Part shown: positions 44,855 through 54,618 of the stretch, in pieces
Numbering within the stretch: the stretch's first letter is position 1
Layout of the letters: every line of letters starts with the position of its first letter
NCBI RefSeq assembly: GCF_005298075.1
Contig: NZ_SZZH01000001.1
Span: 1,302,001-1,366,000, forward strand
Reading direction: 5' to 3'
Length of the DNA stretch: 64,000 bases
Source: Nakamurella flava
Lineage (GTDB): Bacteria; Actinomycetota; Actinomycetes; Mycobacteriales; Nakamurellaceae
Position numbers and translations under genes: made by a program
Notes under the pieces: generated by a model
What the model saw: only the letters and a program-made list of their open reading frames with translations
Told to the model about the DNA's origin: nothing
Database searches by the model: none

Positions 44855-46231
44855 ATGAGTGAGACCAACGTCGACCTGGTGGTCCTCGGGGGCGGTTCCG
44901 GCGGATACGCCGCCGCCCTGCGAGCCGCGGAACTCGGCTCGTCGGTCGTCCTGATCGAGAAGGAGAAGGTCGGCGGGACCTGCCTGCACTGGGGCTGCGT
45001 CCCGGCCAAGACCCTCCTGCACGCCGCCGAGGTCGCCGACGAGGCCCGCGAGGGCGCCTCGATCGGCGTGAAGACCAGCTTCGACGGGGTTGACGTCCCC
45101 GCGCTGCTGAAGTACAAGGACGGCATCATCAACCGGCTCTACAAGGGCCTGCAGGGTCTGGTGAAGTCGCGCAAGATCCAGCTGGTCGAGGGCGAGGGCA
45201 AGTTCGTCGGACCGAACAAGGTCGTCGTCGGCGGCGACACCTACGTCGGCAAGGACGTCATCCTGGCCACCGGCTCGTACTCCCGCAGCCTGCCCGGCCT
45301 GGAGATCGAGGGTCGCGTGATCACGTCCACCCAGGCGCTGAGCCTGGAGTGGATCCCGGAGAAGGCGATCGTGCTGGGCGGCGGTGTCATCGGCGTCGAG
45401 TTCGCCTCCACCTGGGCCTCGTTCGGTACCGAGGTCACCATCATCGAGGCGCTGCCGACCCTGGTTCCGCTCGAAGACCCGTGGGCTTCCAAGCTGCTGG
45501 AGCGCGCGTTCCGCAAGCGCAAGATCAACTTCAAGACCGGCGTCCGGTTCCAGGGCGTCAAGCAGGACGACTCTGGCGTCACCGTGTCCCTGGAGGACGG
45601 GACCACCCTGTCCGCCGACCTGCTGCTGGTCGCCGTCGGCCGCGGTCCCGCGACCGCGGGCTGCGGGTACGAAGAAGCCGGCATCACCATGGATCGCGGC
45701 TTCGTCATCACCGACGAGCGGCTGCACACCAACCTGCCGAACGTGTACGCCGTCGGCGACATCGTCCCCGGCCTGCAGCTGGCCCACCGTGGCTTCCAGC
45801 AGGGCATCTTCGTCGCCGAGGAGATCGCGGGCCTGAACCCCAAGGTCATCGCCGACGTCGACATCCCGAAGATCACCTACTGCGACCCGAACGTCGCCTC
45901 GGTCGGCTACAGCGAGGCCAAGGCCAAGGAGAAGTTCGGCGGCGACGCGATCGAGTCGTACGTCTACGACCTGGGCGGTAACGGCAAGTCGCAGATCCTC
46001 AAGACCGCCGGTGGCGTCAAGGTCATCCGGGTCAAGGAGGGCCCGATCATCGGCGTGCACATGGTCGGCGCCCGGATCGGTGAACTGCTGGCCGAGGCGC
46101 AGCTGATCGTCGGCTGGGAGGCCTACCCGGAGGACGTCGCACCGTTCATCCACGCCCACCCGAGCCAGCAGGAAGCCGTCGGCGAGGCGATGCTCGCGCT
46201 CGCCGGCAAGCCGCTGCACGTGCACGACTGA
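44855..46231 (+). CDS. lpdA: Dihydrolipoyl dehydrogenase (E3)
   Basis: This 458-residue flavoprotein reoxidises lipoyl groups of 2-oxo acid dehydrogenases and the glycine cleavage system with NAD+. It has FAD motif LVVLGGGSGGYAAALRAAEL, the redox disulfide GGTCLHWGCVPAK, NAD motif IVLGGGVIGVEFAS, the second FAD motif VYAVGDIVPG and C-terminal HAHPSQQEA, whose His is the catalytic base. ATG 44855 has GAGGAG upstream. The E2 gene follows by 124 bases on the same strand. Confidence 0.97.
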   Translation: MSETNVDLVVLGGGSGGYAAALRAAELGSSVVLIEKEKVGGTCLHWGCVPAKTLLHAAEVADEAREGASIGVKTSFDGVDVPALLKYKDGIINRLYKGLQGLVKSRKIQLVEGEGKFVGPNKVVVGGDTYVGKDVILATGSYSRSLPGLEIEGRVITSTQALSLEWIPEKAIVLGGGVIGVEFASTWASFGTEVTIIEALPTLVPLEDPWASKLLERAFRKRKINFKTGVRFQGVKQDDSGVTVSLEDGTTLSADLLLVAVGRGPATAGCGYEEAGITMDRGFVITDERLHTNLPNVYAVGDIVPGLQLAHRGFQQGIFVAEEIAGLNPKVIADVDIPKITYCDPNVASVGYSEAKAKEKFGGDAIESYVYDLGGNGKSQILKTAGGVKVIRVKEGPIIGVHMVGARIGELLAEAQLIVGWEAYPEDVAPFIHAHPSQQEAVGEAMLALAGKPLHVHD

Positions 46232-46355
46232 CCACCAGCGCTCCGTCCCGACCCCTTCGCCGTCCCACCCCACGTCCGAAGCCCCTCGGGGACGCCCACC
46301 CGGCGTCCCACCGGTCGCGCCCGTCCATCAGTAGCTGCAGGTAGGAGAGCACCGC

Positions 46356-48155
46356 ATGTCCCAGTCCGTACAGATGCCGGCCCTCGGTGAGAGCGTCACC
46401 GAGGGAACCGTCACCCGCTGGCTCAAGAACGTGGGCGACCAGGTCGAGGTCGACGAGCCGTTGGTCGAGGTCTCGACCGACAAGGTGGACACCGAGATCC
46501 CCTCCCCGTTCAGCGGGGTGCTGCAGAAGATCACGGTGGGCGAGGACGAGACCGCCGAGGTCGGTGCCGAACTCGGCGTGATCGGGGACGGATCCGGGGC
46601 CGGTGACGGGGACGCGGCCGAGGAGGCTCCCGAGGCGTCGGAGCCGGAACCGGAGCCGGAGGCCACGTCGCAGTCGGACGCCCCGGCCGAGGCGCCGTCG
46701 ACCGAGACCGACGAGCCCGCTGAGAAGCCCACCGCCGGCACCGGTGGCGGTTCGGCCGGCGGCACGTCCATCACGCTGCCGGAGATGGGCGAGTCGGTTA
46801 CCGAGGGCACCGTCACCCGGTGGCTCAAGGCCGTCGGTGACGAGGTCGCGGTCGACGAGCCGCTGGTCGAGGTGTCCACCGACAAGGTCGACACCGAGGT
46901 GCCCTCCCCCATCGCCGGCACGCTGCTGAAGATCACCGCGGGCGAGGACGAGACCATCGAGGTCGGAGCCGAGCTGGGTGTCATCGGCGACGCGTCCGCC
47001 GCGGCCCCGGAGCCCGAGGCCAAGCCGGAACCCAAGCCCGAGCCCAAGCCGGAACCCAAGCCCGAGCCCAAGCCGGAACCCAAGCCCGAGCCCAAGCCGG
47101 AACCGAAGCCCGAGCCCAAGCCGGCGCCGCCGGCCCCGAAGCCGCCGGCCCCCAAGCCGGCCGACTCGGCGCTGCCGCCGGCCAAGGCCCCGGAGGGCGT
47201 CTACGTCACCCCGGTCATCCGCAAGCTGGCCTCCGACACCGGGGTCGACCTGTCCACGATCACCGGCAGCGGCGTCGGCGGGCGCATCCGCCGTGAGGAC
47301 GTCGTGGCCGCGGCCGAGGCCGCCAAGAAGGCCGCCGCCGAGCCCGCAGCCCCGGCTGCAGCACCGGCCCCGGCCGCCCCCGCGGCCAAGGCCGGCGGCG
47401 GAGCCCCGAAGCCGGACGCGGCGGCCGAAGCCCTCATCGGTACGACGCAGAAACTGCCGCGAATCCGTCAGTCCATCGCCAAGAACATGCGTATGGGTCT
47501 GGACGTCGCCGCTCAGCTGACCACCGTCATGGAGGTCGACGTCACCCGGGTGGCGGCCCTGCGGGCCAAGGCCAAGGCGTCGTTCTCGGCGCGCGAGGGC
47601 GTCAACCTCTCGTTCCTGCCGTTCTTTGTGAAGGCGGCGCTGGAGGCGGCGAAGGTCTACCCGGTGATCAACTCGACGCTGTCGGACGATCTGAAGGAGA
47701 TCACCTACCACGGCAACGTCCATCTGGGCATCGCGGTCGACACCCCGCGTGGCCTCATCGTCCCGGTCATCAAGAACGCCGATGACCTGAACATCGCCGG
47801 GATCGCCCGCAAGATCGCCGACCTGGCCAAGCGGACCCGGGACAACAAGATCGGTCCGGACGAGCTGTCCGGCGGCACGTTCACCATCACCAACACCGGT
47901 TCGGTGGGCGCGCTGTTCGACACCCCGATCTTCGTGCCGCCGCAGTCCGCCATCCTGGGCACCGGGGCCATCGTCAAGCGGCCGGTGGTCATCGCCGACG
48001 CCGACGGCAACGACGTCATCGCCGTCCGGTCGATGATGTACCTGGCCCTGTCCTACGACCACCGCAACATCGATGGTGCCGACGCCAGCCGTTTCCTCGG
48101 CCTGGTGAAGAAGCGCATCGAGTCCGGTGAGTTCGAGGGCGAACTGGGGCTCTAA
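46356..48155 (+). CDS. sucB: 2-oxoglutarate/pyruvate dehydrogenase E2 with two lipoyl domains
   Basis: The 599-residue acyltransferase has two lipoyl domains with lipoyl lysines Lys43 and Lys177 (both in [10 protein letters not shown]) and flexible linkers. A peripheral-subunit-binding domain follows ([18 protein letters not shown], then [13 protein letters not shown], about 285-325), and the catalytic domain has His569 in [17 protein letters not shown]. The second linker is a perfect Pro/Glu/Lys repeat. In mycobacteria the equivalent gene (dlaT) serves both pyruvate and peroxidase complexes, so assignment to SucB or DlaT is open. The upstream E3 gene supplies its partner. A strong terminator follows. 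Confidence 0.95.
   Translation: MSQSVQMPALGESVTEGTVTRWLKNVGDQVEVDEPLVEVSTDKVDTEIPSPFSGVLQKITVGEDETAEVGAELGVIGDGSGAGDGDAAEEAPEASEPEPEPEATSQSDAPAEAPSTETDEPAEKPTAGTGGGSAGGTSITLPEMGESVTEGTVTRWLKAVGDEVAVDEPLVEVSTDKVDTEVPSPIAGTLLKITAGEDETIEVGAELGVIGDASAAAPEPEAKPEPKPEPKPEPKPEPKPEPKPEPKPEPKPEPKPAPPAPKPPAPKPADSALPPAKAPEGVYVTPVIRKLASDTGVDLSTITGSGVGGRIRREDVVAAAEAAKKAAAEPAAPAAAPAPAAPAAKAGGGAPKPDAAAEALIGTTQKLPRIRQSIAKNMRMGLDVAAQLTTVMEVDVTRVAALRAKAKASFSAREGVNLSFLPFFVKAALEAAKVYPVINSTLSDDLKEITYHGNVHLGIAVDTPRGLIVPVIKNADDLNIAGIARKIADLAKRTRDNKIGPDELSGGTFTITNTGSVGALFDTPIFVPPQSAILGTGAIVKRPVVIADADGNDVIAVRSMMYLALSYDHRNIDGADASRFLGLVKKRIESGEFEGELGL
47022..47117 (+). repeat. 24-bp tandem repeat encoding a (KPEP)n linker in E2
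   Basis: Four units of 24 bases start at 47022, 47046, 47070 and 47094. The first three are identical and the fourth differs by one silent base. Each encodes two copies of KPEP. The repeat lies between the second lipoyl domain and the binding domain, so copy number sets the swing-arm length. Confidence 0.9.
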
Positions 48156-48173
48156 TCCCCATGCACCACTGAC

Positions 48174-48212
48174 GCGAAGGCCGGGCCTCCCCCACGGGGG
48201 CCCGGCCTTCGC
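48174..48212 (+). terminator. Terminator after the E2 gene
   Basis: GCGAAGGCCGGGCC (48174-48187) pairs over 14 bases with GGCCCGGCCTTCGC (48199-48212), and the loop contains a further CCCC/GGGG. It lies 18 bases after the E2 stop. Confidence 0.85.
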
Positions 48213-48285
48213 CGTCGGCGGGAGGATGTCCCGGCGTCCGGGGGCGGGCTGCGTACCGCGGCGCCCCGCTGGGTACGGTCGGACC

Positions 48286-49170
48286 ATGCGCATCATCGCC
48301 GCTGGTGTGAGCGGATTCCTCGGTGCCCGGCTGACGTCGGCGTTGACCGCCGACGGGCACGACGTCGTCCGTCTGGTCCGCCGACCGGCCCAGGGACCGG
48401 CGGAAAGCACCTGGGACCCGGACCGCGGTCAGCTCGACCACGCGGTGTTCGACGGCGCCGACGCCGTGATCAACCTGTGCGGCGCCGGCATCGGTGATCA
48501 CCGCTGGACCCATCAGTACAAGCAGCTGCTCTGGTCGTCCCGGGTCACCCCTACGCGGGTGCTGGCCGAGGAATGCGCGCAGTCGGGTGTGCCCACGCTC
48601 CTCAACGCGTCCGGCACCGGCTTCTACGGAGCCCGCCACGACACCCGCATCGACACCGAGCGCTCACCGGCCGGTGAGACGTTCCTGGCCGAGGTCTGCG
48701 TCGATTGGGAGGCGGCCACCGACGCAGCCGTCCAGGACGACGTCCGGGTGGTGCTGCTGCGGACCGCCCCGGTCATCGGCCGGGACGGGGGCATGCTCAC
48801 CCAGCTGGCCCCGGTGATCAAGCTGGGTCTCGGTGGCCGGCTCGGCCGCGGCGACCAGTGGTTCCCGTGGATCTCGGTGACCGACTGGGTCCGCGCGGTC
48901 CGGCACCTGCTGGGCTCGACGGTGGACGGGGCGGTCAACATGACCGCGCCCTACCCGGTGACGAACGCCGAGTTCATGTCCGCGTTGGCCCGCCAGTACC
49001 ACCGGCCGGCTCCCTGGGTCGTTCCCGCCCCCGCCCTGCATCTGGTCCTCGGTCAGTTCGCCGAGGAACTCCTGGGCGGACAGCGGGCCGTCCCGACGGT
49101 GCTGCACGACGACGGGTTCGAGTTCTCCCACCGGACCCTGGACGTCGCGCTGGCCGCCGAGCTGGGCTGA
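48286..49170 (+). CDS. TIGR01777-family NAD-dependent epimerase (SDR39U1-like)
   Basis: The 294-residue Rossmann protein begins MRIIAAGVSGFLGARLTSAL with the glycine-rich nucleotide loop. It continues with ADAVINLCGAGIGDHRW and ASGTGFYG, and has the family strand GGRLGRGDQWFPWISVTDWV. The reaction is unknown for this family; it usually follows the dehydrogenase E2 gene in actinobacteria, as here. ATG 48286 fits the start of the fold. No strong Shine-Dalgarno is seen. It is convergent with the TIGR03943 gene, stops 13 bases apart. Confidence 0.9.
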   Translation: MRIIAAGVSGFLGARLTSALTADGHDVVRLVRRPAQGPAESTWDPDRGQLDHAVFDGADAVINLCGAGIGDHRWTHQYKQLLWSSRVTPTRVLAEECAQSGVPTLLNASGTGFYGARHDTRIDTERSPAGETFLAEVCVDWEAATDAAVQDDVRVVLLRTAPVIGRDGGMLTQLAPVIKLGLGGRLGRGDQWFPWISVTDWVRAVRHLLGSTVDGAVNMTAPYPVTNAEFMSALARQYHRPAPWVVPAPALHLVLGQFAEELLGGQRAVPTVLHDDGFEFSHRTLDVALAAELG

Positions 49171-49183
49171 ACCGGAGCGGGTC

Positions 49184-50095
49184 CTAGTTCTCGTACGGGT
49201 CCGCGGGCTGGTCGATCGGCGTCAGCGACGTGACGGTGACCGTCGGGACGTACCCGTTGTCGAGGGTCGCGGTGTTGTCGACCGGGGACACGACCGCCGA
49301 CACCCAGGTGTCGACCGGGTACGGGGCCGGGCCGTCGACGTGCAGCTGCATGGGGTTGGCGTCCGCCGCGCAGCAGCTGATGACCATCCGGGCGATGGTG
49401 TAGCCGTCGCTGTATCCGTCTCCGGGTGGGGCGATGAAGCCGACGACGGTGACCGGGCGACCGGTCAACGAGTTGTCGGCGTCGTACAGCGCCCGCAGCA
49501 CGAAATCCTTCATGCCGATGGTGGGGTTGTCGCCGTCCGGCAGCGCCGGGAAGTGCTGGATGCGCCGGGAACCGCTGGCGTCGGTCACCGAGCCGCTGCC
49601 GTCGTTGAACGCGTATCCGCCCGTGGAACCGCCGCCGGCGCCGGACTGGTCGTTGAGTGTGGGTGCGTTCTGCACGGCCCCGTTGAGCGCCTGCGAGGTC
49701 GCGTTGCGGGCGACGGCGTCCGCGCCCAGGGCCGGCGGGGCGACGAGCAGCAGCACCAGCACCGGGACGACGATGAGCCAGGGAGCGCGCGACCTGTCGT
49801 GGTCGTGCCCGTGAGCGTCCTCGACCGGGGTGGCGGTGTCCGCCGAGTTCGTCCCCGGCGCGCCGATCGCTGACGCCGGCCCGTGCCCGGTCGTCGCGGC
49901 CTTCCGCTGCCGGGAGTCGTCCCGCAGGGCCAGGATCAGCGACACGACACCGACCACGATCAACACGCCGCCGCCGATGAGCAGCAGCGGCGCGAAACCC
50001 GGCTTGACGTAGGACGTGAACCGTCCCGACAGGGTGATCGACACCAGCAGCCCACCGAGCAGGCTGACCACGACGGACTGCGTTTCCTTGTTCAT
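49184..50095 (-). CDS. TIGR03943 family putative permease subunit
   Basis: The 303-residue protein has two N-terminal hydrophobic helices, a cytosolic stretch with His/Asp residues (TPVEDAHGHDHDRS), a third helix (WLIVVPVLVLLLVAPP) and an exported C-terminal domain. That domain contains the family's conserved ARMVISCCAADANPMQLHV with a double cysteine. The partner permease gene lies just upstream, as in the Bacillus ycgR-ycgQ pair. Transport of a metal or small molecule has been suggested, but I know of no proof. Confidence 0.88.
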   Translation of the reverse strand: MNKETQSVVVSLLGGLLVSITLSGRFTSYVKPGFAPLLLIGGGVLIVVGVVSLILALRDDSRQRKAATTGHGPASAIGAPGTNSADTATPVEDAHGHDHDRSRAPWLIVVPVLVLLLVAPPALGADAVARNATSQALNGAVQNAPTLNDQSGAGGGSTGGYAFNDGSGSVTDASGSRRIQHFPALPDGDNPTIGMKDFVLRALYDADNSLTGRPVTVVGFIAPPGDGYSDGYTIARMVISCCAADANPMQLHVDGPAPYPVDTWVSAVVSPVDNTATLDNGYVPTVTVTSLTPIDQPADPYEN

Positions 50096-50131
50096 CTCTG
50101 GCTCACGTTCATCTCCGGCCCCACCCCTGCC

Positions 50132-51172
50132 CTACCCCAGTCCCCAGAACGCCAGCCCCACCACGGTACCGACGACGATCGCGACGGCCAGGGTGAGCGG
50201 CGAGAAGCGCACGGCGAACTTGCGCCCGAACACTCCGGCCTGCATGGCCGCGAGCTTGACGTCGACCGCCGGGCCGACGGTCAGGAAAACCAGCTTGCCG
50301 ACGAACGGGATGGTCGAGAACGACGCGGCGACGAACGCGTCGGCCTCGGAGCAGAGGGCCAACAGGAACGCCAGGGCCGCCATCAGCAGGATGGACAGCC
50401 AGATCGACCCGCCGATGCTCTCCATGATGTGGGCGGGTACGACGGTCTTGAAGGTCGCCGCGGCCGCCGCACCGAGCACCAGGAACCCGGCGGCCTGGGT
50501 GAAGTCGCCGAGCATCGTGCCGGTGAACAGCCGCCAGCGGGGCCCGGTGCCAGTGACCTCGACGACGTCGTCCCGCCGGCGGGGCCGCATCCACTCGGGC
50601 CGGCCGATGCGTTCCCAGATCCAGCCCACGATGACGGCGGTCAGCAGACCGGCGATGAGCCGGGCCCAGACCATCGACGGTTCGGCACTGAAGGCGACGG
50701 CCGTCGCGACGAGGACGATCGGGTTGATTGCGGGGGCCGACAGCAGGAAGGCCAGTGCGGCGGACGGCCGCACGCCCCGGGCCATCAAGCGGTTGGCGAT
50801 CGGGACGGACCCGCACTCGCAGCCGGGCAGCAGCGCCCCGCAGGCGCCGGCCGCGGGGACGGCCAGGGCGGGAGAGGACGGCAGCAACCGGGTGAAGACC
50901 GAACTGGGGACGAAGGCTGCGATCGCCCCGGACACCACGACCCCGAGGACCAGGAACGGCGTGGCCTGCACGCAGACCGCGATGAAAACGGTCGACCAGC
51001 TCTGCAGGATCGGTTCGTCCAGGGCCCGCGCCAGTGGTCCACGCAGCAGGATGGCGGTGAGCAGGATCAGACCGAAGATCTCCAGGGAGCCGGGGCGGTA
51101 GCGGCGCCGGCCGGTGCCGGGCTCGGCCGGGCCGGAGGCGCTGTGTCCGGCGTGCGTGTCCTGTGCGGTCAT
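50132..51172 (-). CDS. UPF0718-family permease (YcgR-like)
   Basis: The 346-residue protein has about eight to ten hydrophobic helices. Conserved signatures are the glycine/cysteine-rich [32 protein letters not shown] and [16 protein letters not shown], typical of DUF318/UPF0718 permeases. Start ATG 51172 overlaps the uppS stop (ATGA), so it is translated with uppS even though its function is probably separate. It pairs with the TIGR03943 subunit, encoded 36 bases downstream. The Cys and acidic residues in the helices suggest metal-ion handling. Confidence 0.88.
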   Translation of the reverse strand: MTAQDTHAGHSASGPAEPGTGRRRYRPGSLEIFGLILLTAILLRGPLARALDEPILQSWSTVFIAVCVQATPFLVLGVVVSGAIAAFVPSSVFTRLLPSSPALAVPAAGACGALLPGCECGSVPIANRLMARGVRPSAALAFLLSAPAINPIVLVATAVAFSAEPSMVWARLIAGLLTAVIVGWIWERIGRPEWMRPRRRDDVVEVTGTGPRWRLFTGTMLGDFTQAAGFLVLGAAAAATFKTVVPAHIMESIGGSIWLSILLMAALAFLLALCSEADAFVAASFSTIPFVGKLVFLTVGPAVDVKLAAMQAGVFGRKFAVRFSPLTLAVAIVVGTVVGLAFWGLG

Positions 51173-52035
51173 CCGGTCGGGTCCCCCTGCGTCTCGTCCG
51201 CCGATCCCCCCGGCGGTGTGGTCGTCCCGTCGATCGGTGTCGGCACCGTCTCGGCGCCGAAGCGTCGGTTGCGGGCGGCGTAGATCTCGCACGCCTGCCA
51301 CAGGTGGCGGCGGTCGAAGTCAGGGAAGAGCGTGTCCAGGAAGACGAACTCGGCGTAGGCCGACTGCCAGAGCAGGAAGTTGCTGGTCCGCTGCTCACCG
51401 GACGAGCGCAGGAAGAGATCGACATCGGGCATGTCGGGCTCGTCGAGGTACCGGGCCAGCATCTTCTCGTCCACCTTCGCCGGATCGATGCGGCCGGCCG
51501 CGGCGTCCAGAGCCAGGGCCCGGGCGGCGTCGGCGATCTCGGCGCGGCCGCCGTAGTTCACGCACATCGTCAGGGTGAGGACGCGGTTGTCGGCCGTGAG
51601 TTCCTCGGCGACCTCGAGTTCCTTGATGACACTGCGCCACAGGCGCGGCCGGCGGCCGGCCCAGCGCACCCGGACGCCCAGGGCGTGCATCTCGTCGCGT
51701 CGCCGGCGGATGACGTCGCGATTGAAGCCCATGAGGAAGCGGACCTCGTCGGGCGAGCGCCGCCAGTTCTCGGTGGAGAAGGCGTAGGCGGACAGATGCG
51801 TGACACCGATCTCGATGGCGCCCTCGACGACGTCGAACAGGGAAGCTTCCCCCCGCTTGTGCCCTTCGGTGCGGGGCAGGCCCCGCGCCTTGGCCCAGCG
51901 ACCGTTCCCGTCCATCACCAGGGCGACGTGGCGGGGGACCGATTCCGGCGGCAGGACCGGCGGACGGGCCCCGGTCGGATGCGGACGCGGGAGGGCCGGG
52001 GCGACCGGCTGCGATCGCGTGCGGCGGAGCGCCAT
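51169..52035 (-). CDS. uppS: Isoprenyl transferase (cis-prenyl diphosphate synthase)
   Basis: The 288-residue enzyme adds isopentenyl units in cis to make the long polyprenyl diphosphate needed for cell-wall synthesis. It has the catalytic Asp42 in [15 protein letters not shown], the HKRGEAS and [16 protein letters not shown] segments, and the C-terminal [19 protein letters not shown] with the diphosphate-binding residues. The extra 30 N-terminal residues and Pro/Thr tail are common in actinobacteria. It follows recO by three bases, and the permease gene overlaps its stop. Confidence 0.95.
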   Translation of the reverse strand: MALRRTRSQPVAPALPRPHPTGARPPVLPPESVPRHVALVMDGNGRWAKARGLPRTEGHKRGEASLFDVVEGAIEIGVTHLSAYAFSTENWRRSPDEVRFLMGFNRDVIRRRRDEMHALGVRVRWAGRRPRLWRSVIKELEVAEELTADNRVLTLTMCVNYGGRAEIADAARALALDAAAGRIDPAKVDEKMLARYLDEPDMPDVDLFLRSSGEQRTSNFLLWQSAYAEFVFLDTLFPDFDRRHLWQACEIYAARNRRFGAETVPTPIDGTTTPPGGSADETQGDPTG

Positions 52036-52038
52036 GTC

Positions 52039-52860
52039 CTAGGACTCCAGAGCGAGGTCGGGCCGGCGGGGGCCGGCGGTGGGTTCAGGGGTCACGGCGA
52101 CCCGGTCGACGAGCGGCAGCGACCGCAGCGACCGTTCCAGGTGCCACTGCAGCAGTGCCGCGACCAGACCGGAGGCCTCCCGACGGTCGGGTCCGGTGGC
52201 CGCCTCGGCGGCCGGCCAGTCCCCCTCGGCCAGGGCGGCCATCAGTTCCAGGGTCGTCGGAGCGGGCCGGACGGCTCCACCGGCGCCCGCCCCTCGACAG
52301 TCGGGACACAGCGAACCGCCCGAGGCGACGTGGAAGGCCGAATGGAAGCCCGGCTCGCCGCCCACCGTGCCCCCGGGGATGCCGCAACGCGCGCACTCGC
52401 GCAGGGCGGGGGCCCACCCGGACAGCGCCAGGGCCCGCAGCAGGAACGCATCGAGCACCAGGGCGGGGTCCCGGTCGGTCTGGACCAGGGCGCGTAATGC
52501 GGAGACCACCAGCAGGAACAGCCGCAACGCCGGTTCGCGTTCCTCGGCCGTCATCCGTTCGGCGGTCTCCACGATGGCGGTGGCGCAGGTGTAGCGCGGG
52601 TAGTCGGCGGCCAGTGCCGGACCGAAGGTGTCCAGGCTGACGGCCTGGGTCACGATGTCGAGGTTGCGACCGGCGTACAGCTGCAGGTCGACGTGCCCGA
52701 ACGGTTCCAGCCGGCCCCCGAACTTGCTCCGGGTGCGGCGCACGCCCTTGGCGACCGCGCGGATGCGACCGTTGCGCCGGGTCAGCAGCGTCACGATCCG
52801 GTCGGCTTCCCCGAGCTTGGTCACCCGGAGCACGACTGCGGAGTCGCGGTACACGGTCAC
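52039..52860 (-). CDS. recO: DNA repair protein RecO
   Basis: The 273-residue protein helps RecR load RecA onto SSB-coated DNA. The N-terminal OB fold begins VYRDSAVVLRVTKLGEADRI and TLLTRRNGRIRAVAKGVRR, followed by an all-helical domain. A zinc finger has CARCG and CPDC. The start is a GTG at 52860. A Pro/Arg tail of about 20 residues ends the protein. The recO-uppS order is conserved in actinobacteria. Confidence 0.94.
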   Translation of the reverse strand: MTVYRDSAVVLRVTKLGEADRIVTLLTRRNGRIRAVAKGVRRTRSKFGGRLEPFGHVDLQLYAGRNLDIVTQAVSLDTFGPALAADYPRYTCATAIVETAERMTAEEREPALRLFLLVVSALRALVQTDRDPALVLDAFLLRALALSGWAPALRECARCGIPGGTVGGEPGFHSAFHVASGGSLCPDCRGAGAGGAVRPAPTTLELMAALAEGDWPAAEAATGPDRREASGLVAALLQWHLERSLRSLPLVDRVAVTPEPTAGPRRPDLALES

Positions 52861-53070
52861 CGAGCCATCCTGCCACCGCGGGTGACCAGCTCATCGCGCT
52901 CAACACGCCTGACGGCCGGTGTGCCGGGGGCCGGTGCCCCGCTCCGCCGGGCGCTCCGGCGATCCCGGCGCGTAGTGGTGCACTAGCCTGGAGCTGCACC
53001 GCGAACGCTCGGAATACCCGCATGTCGGCCGTCTCCGGGGTGCCCGCGCGTCCTGTTGAAAGGGAACCAG

Positions 53071-53565
53071 ATGACTTCGTCCCCCACCGTGCGTCGGGCC
53101 ACCACCGACGATGCCGAGGCTTTCGCCGCCTGCCATCTGGCCTGCTGGCGGGAGGCGTACGCCGACCTGTGGGGGTCAGATCGCCTGGAAGCGCTGGATC
53201 TGGATTCGATGGCCAACCGGCGCCGCAACGAGATCGAGTCCGGTCTGGGTGACCACTGGTTGTCCGAGCTCGACGGCCAGGTCGTCGGGATCGCGATCGC
53301 CGGTCCCAGCCGCGACGACAACCCGCCGCCCGGGCCCGCCGGCGAGCGCGAGCTGTACGCGATCTACGTGCGCGAGGAGTTCAAGGGCAAGGGACTGGCC
53401 GACGACCTGCTGGAGGCGGCGGTCGGTAACGGGCCGGCGTCGCTGTGGGTGTACCGGGACAACCCGCGGGCGAGCCGCTTCTACGTGAACCACAACTTCA
53501 TCCCGGACGGCGAGGACCGCACCGATTCGTTGGGCATCCTGGAGATCCGGATGGTCCGGAACTGA
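53071..53565 (+). CDS. GNAT-family N-acetyltransferase
   Basis: The 164-residue protein has the GNAT fold: TVRRATTDDAEAFAACHLAC at the start, ELDGQVVGIAIAGPS as central strands, and motif A as ELYAIYVREEFKGKGLADDL with the acetyl-CoA loop KGKGLA. FYVNHNFIPDGE forms motif B. ATG 53071 with GAAAGGGAA upstream is preferred over the ATG five codons earlier. Substrate is not predictable. A small dyad TAGTG-N3-CACTA (52973-52985) lies in its upstream region. It precedes fdhD on the same strand. Confidence 0.88.
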   Translation: MTSSPTVRRATTDDAEAFAACHLACWREAYADLWGSDRLEALDLDSMANRRRNEIESGLGDHWLSELDGQVVGIAIAGPSRDDNPPPGPAGERELYAIYVREEFKGKGLADDLLEAAVGNGPASLWVYRDNPRASRFYVNHNFIPDGEDRTDSLGILEIRMVRN

Positions 53566-53632
53566 CCGTCCGCGGACCACTGCCCGACAGAACGCCCCGG
53601 GCCCCTCGGGCTTCCCGGGCGGGAGGACGACG

Positions 53633-54457
53633 ATGTCACGTCTGACCGTGCCGACCGCGGTACGCCGATTCTCCGACGGACGCTTCGTGTCCCGTCCCGA
53701 TGTGGTCGCCGGCGAGGAACCGCTGGAGATCCGGGTGGACGGGGTCTCGCTGACCACGACGATGCGGACCCCGGGAGCCGACATCGATCTGGTGCACGGG
53801 TTCCTGCACGCCGAGGGTGTCATCACCGCGGCCGGCGACGTGCGCGAGGCCCGCTACTGCGACGGGGTGGACGCCGACGGCCGGCAGACCTACAACGTCC
53901 TGGACGTGGAACGGGCCCGGTCGGCCGTCCCGCCAACGCCGATCATCGCCCGCAGCTTCCCCACCACCTCGGCCTGCGGGGTGTGCGGGTCGGCGTCGAT
54001 CGAGGCGTTGCAGCGGGACCTGCGGCACCCGCTGGACGACGGCATCGCCGTGCAACCCGCAGTGCTGCAGGCCCTTCCGGATCGGCTGCGGGAACGGCAG
54101 CGGACCTTCCAACGGACCGGCGGGGTCCATGCGGCCGCGCTGGTGACGTCGGCCGGCGAGATCACCCTGGTCCGGGAGGACGTCGGCCGTCACAACGCCG
54201 TCGACAAGGTGATCGGCGCCCTGCTCCTGCAGGGGCGGGTACCGGTCCGCGACGCCTTCCTGCTGACCTCGTCGCGGGCGTCCTATGAACTGGTCCAGAA
54301 GGCGGCGATGGCCGGAGTGGGTCTGCTGGTCGCGGTCTCGGCTCCGTCCTCGCTCGCGGTCGATCTGGCCCGGGCCACCGGGATGACGCTGGTCGGCTTC
54401 ACCTCGAGCCGCGGTTTCAACGTCTACTGCGGGCCCCAGCGCATCGTCGGCGCCTGA
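53633..54457 (+). CDS. fdhD: Formate dehydrogenase accessory sulfurtransferase FdhD
   Basis: The 274-residue protein transfers sulfur from IscS to the molybdenum cofactor of formate dehydrogenase. Its sulfur-carrying cysteines are Cys115 and Cys118 in SACGVCGSASIEAL. Other landmarks are PGADIDLVHGFLHAEG, TGGVHAAAL and LVREDVGRHNAVDKVIG. ATG 53633 follows GGGAGGACGACG. No formate dehydrogenase or other molybdoenzyme gene is visible nearby. Confidence 0.95.
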   Translation: MSRLTVPTAVRRFSDGRFVSRPDVVAGEEPLEIRVDGVSLTTTMRTPGADIDLVHGFLHAEGVITAAGDVREARYCDGVDADGRQTYNVLDVERARSAVPPTPIIARSFPTTSACGVCGSASIEALQRDLRHPLDDGIAVQPAVLQALPDRLRERQRTFQRTGGVHAAALVTSAGEITLVREDVGRHNAVDKVIGALLLQGRVPVRDAFLLTSSRASYELVQKAAMAGVGLLVAVSAPSSLAVDLARATGMTLVGFTSSRGFNVYCGPQRIVGA

Positions 54458-54618
54458 CCGGCACCTTCGTTGCCGGGCGCGGTGGTGGGTCGACGGAACG
54501 ACCCGGTCGGGTGCCGCTCGATGCGCCGGCGGGCCCATGGGTATCAGCGCGGCTCGGCGCTTCTCCTGCCCACCGTTGCAGAGCAGCCCGCGTCCCGATC
54601 GTCCCGCAGGAGTCCTTC

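Noticed and set aside
44567-46273. 568-codon minus-strand frame over lpdA
   Set aside because: It is the shadow of lpdA, with no domain and no ribosome-binding site.
46146-48410. 754-codon minus-strand frame over the E2 gene
   Set aside because: It is antisense to a fully supported E2; length results from GC-rich third positions and the KPEP repeat.
49883-51283. 466-codon plus-strand frame over the permease pair
   Set aside because: It is low-complexity Gln/Asp/Gly/Arg sequence complementary to the UPF0718 and TIGR03943 genes.
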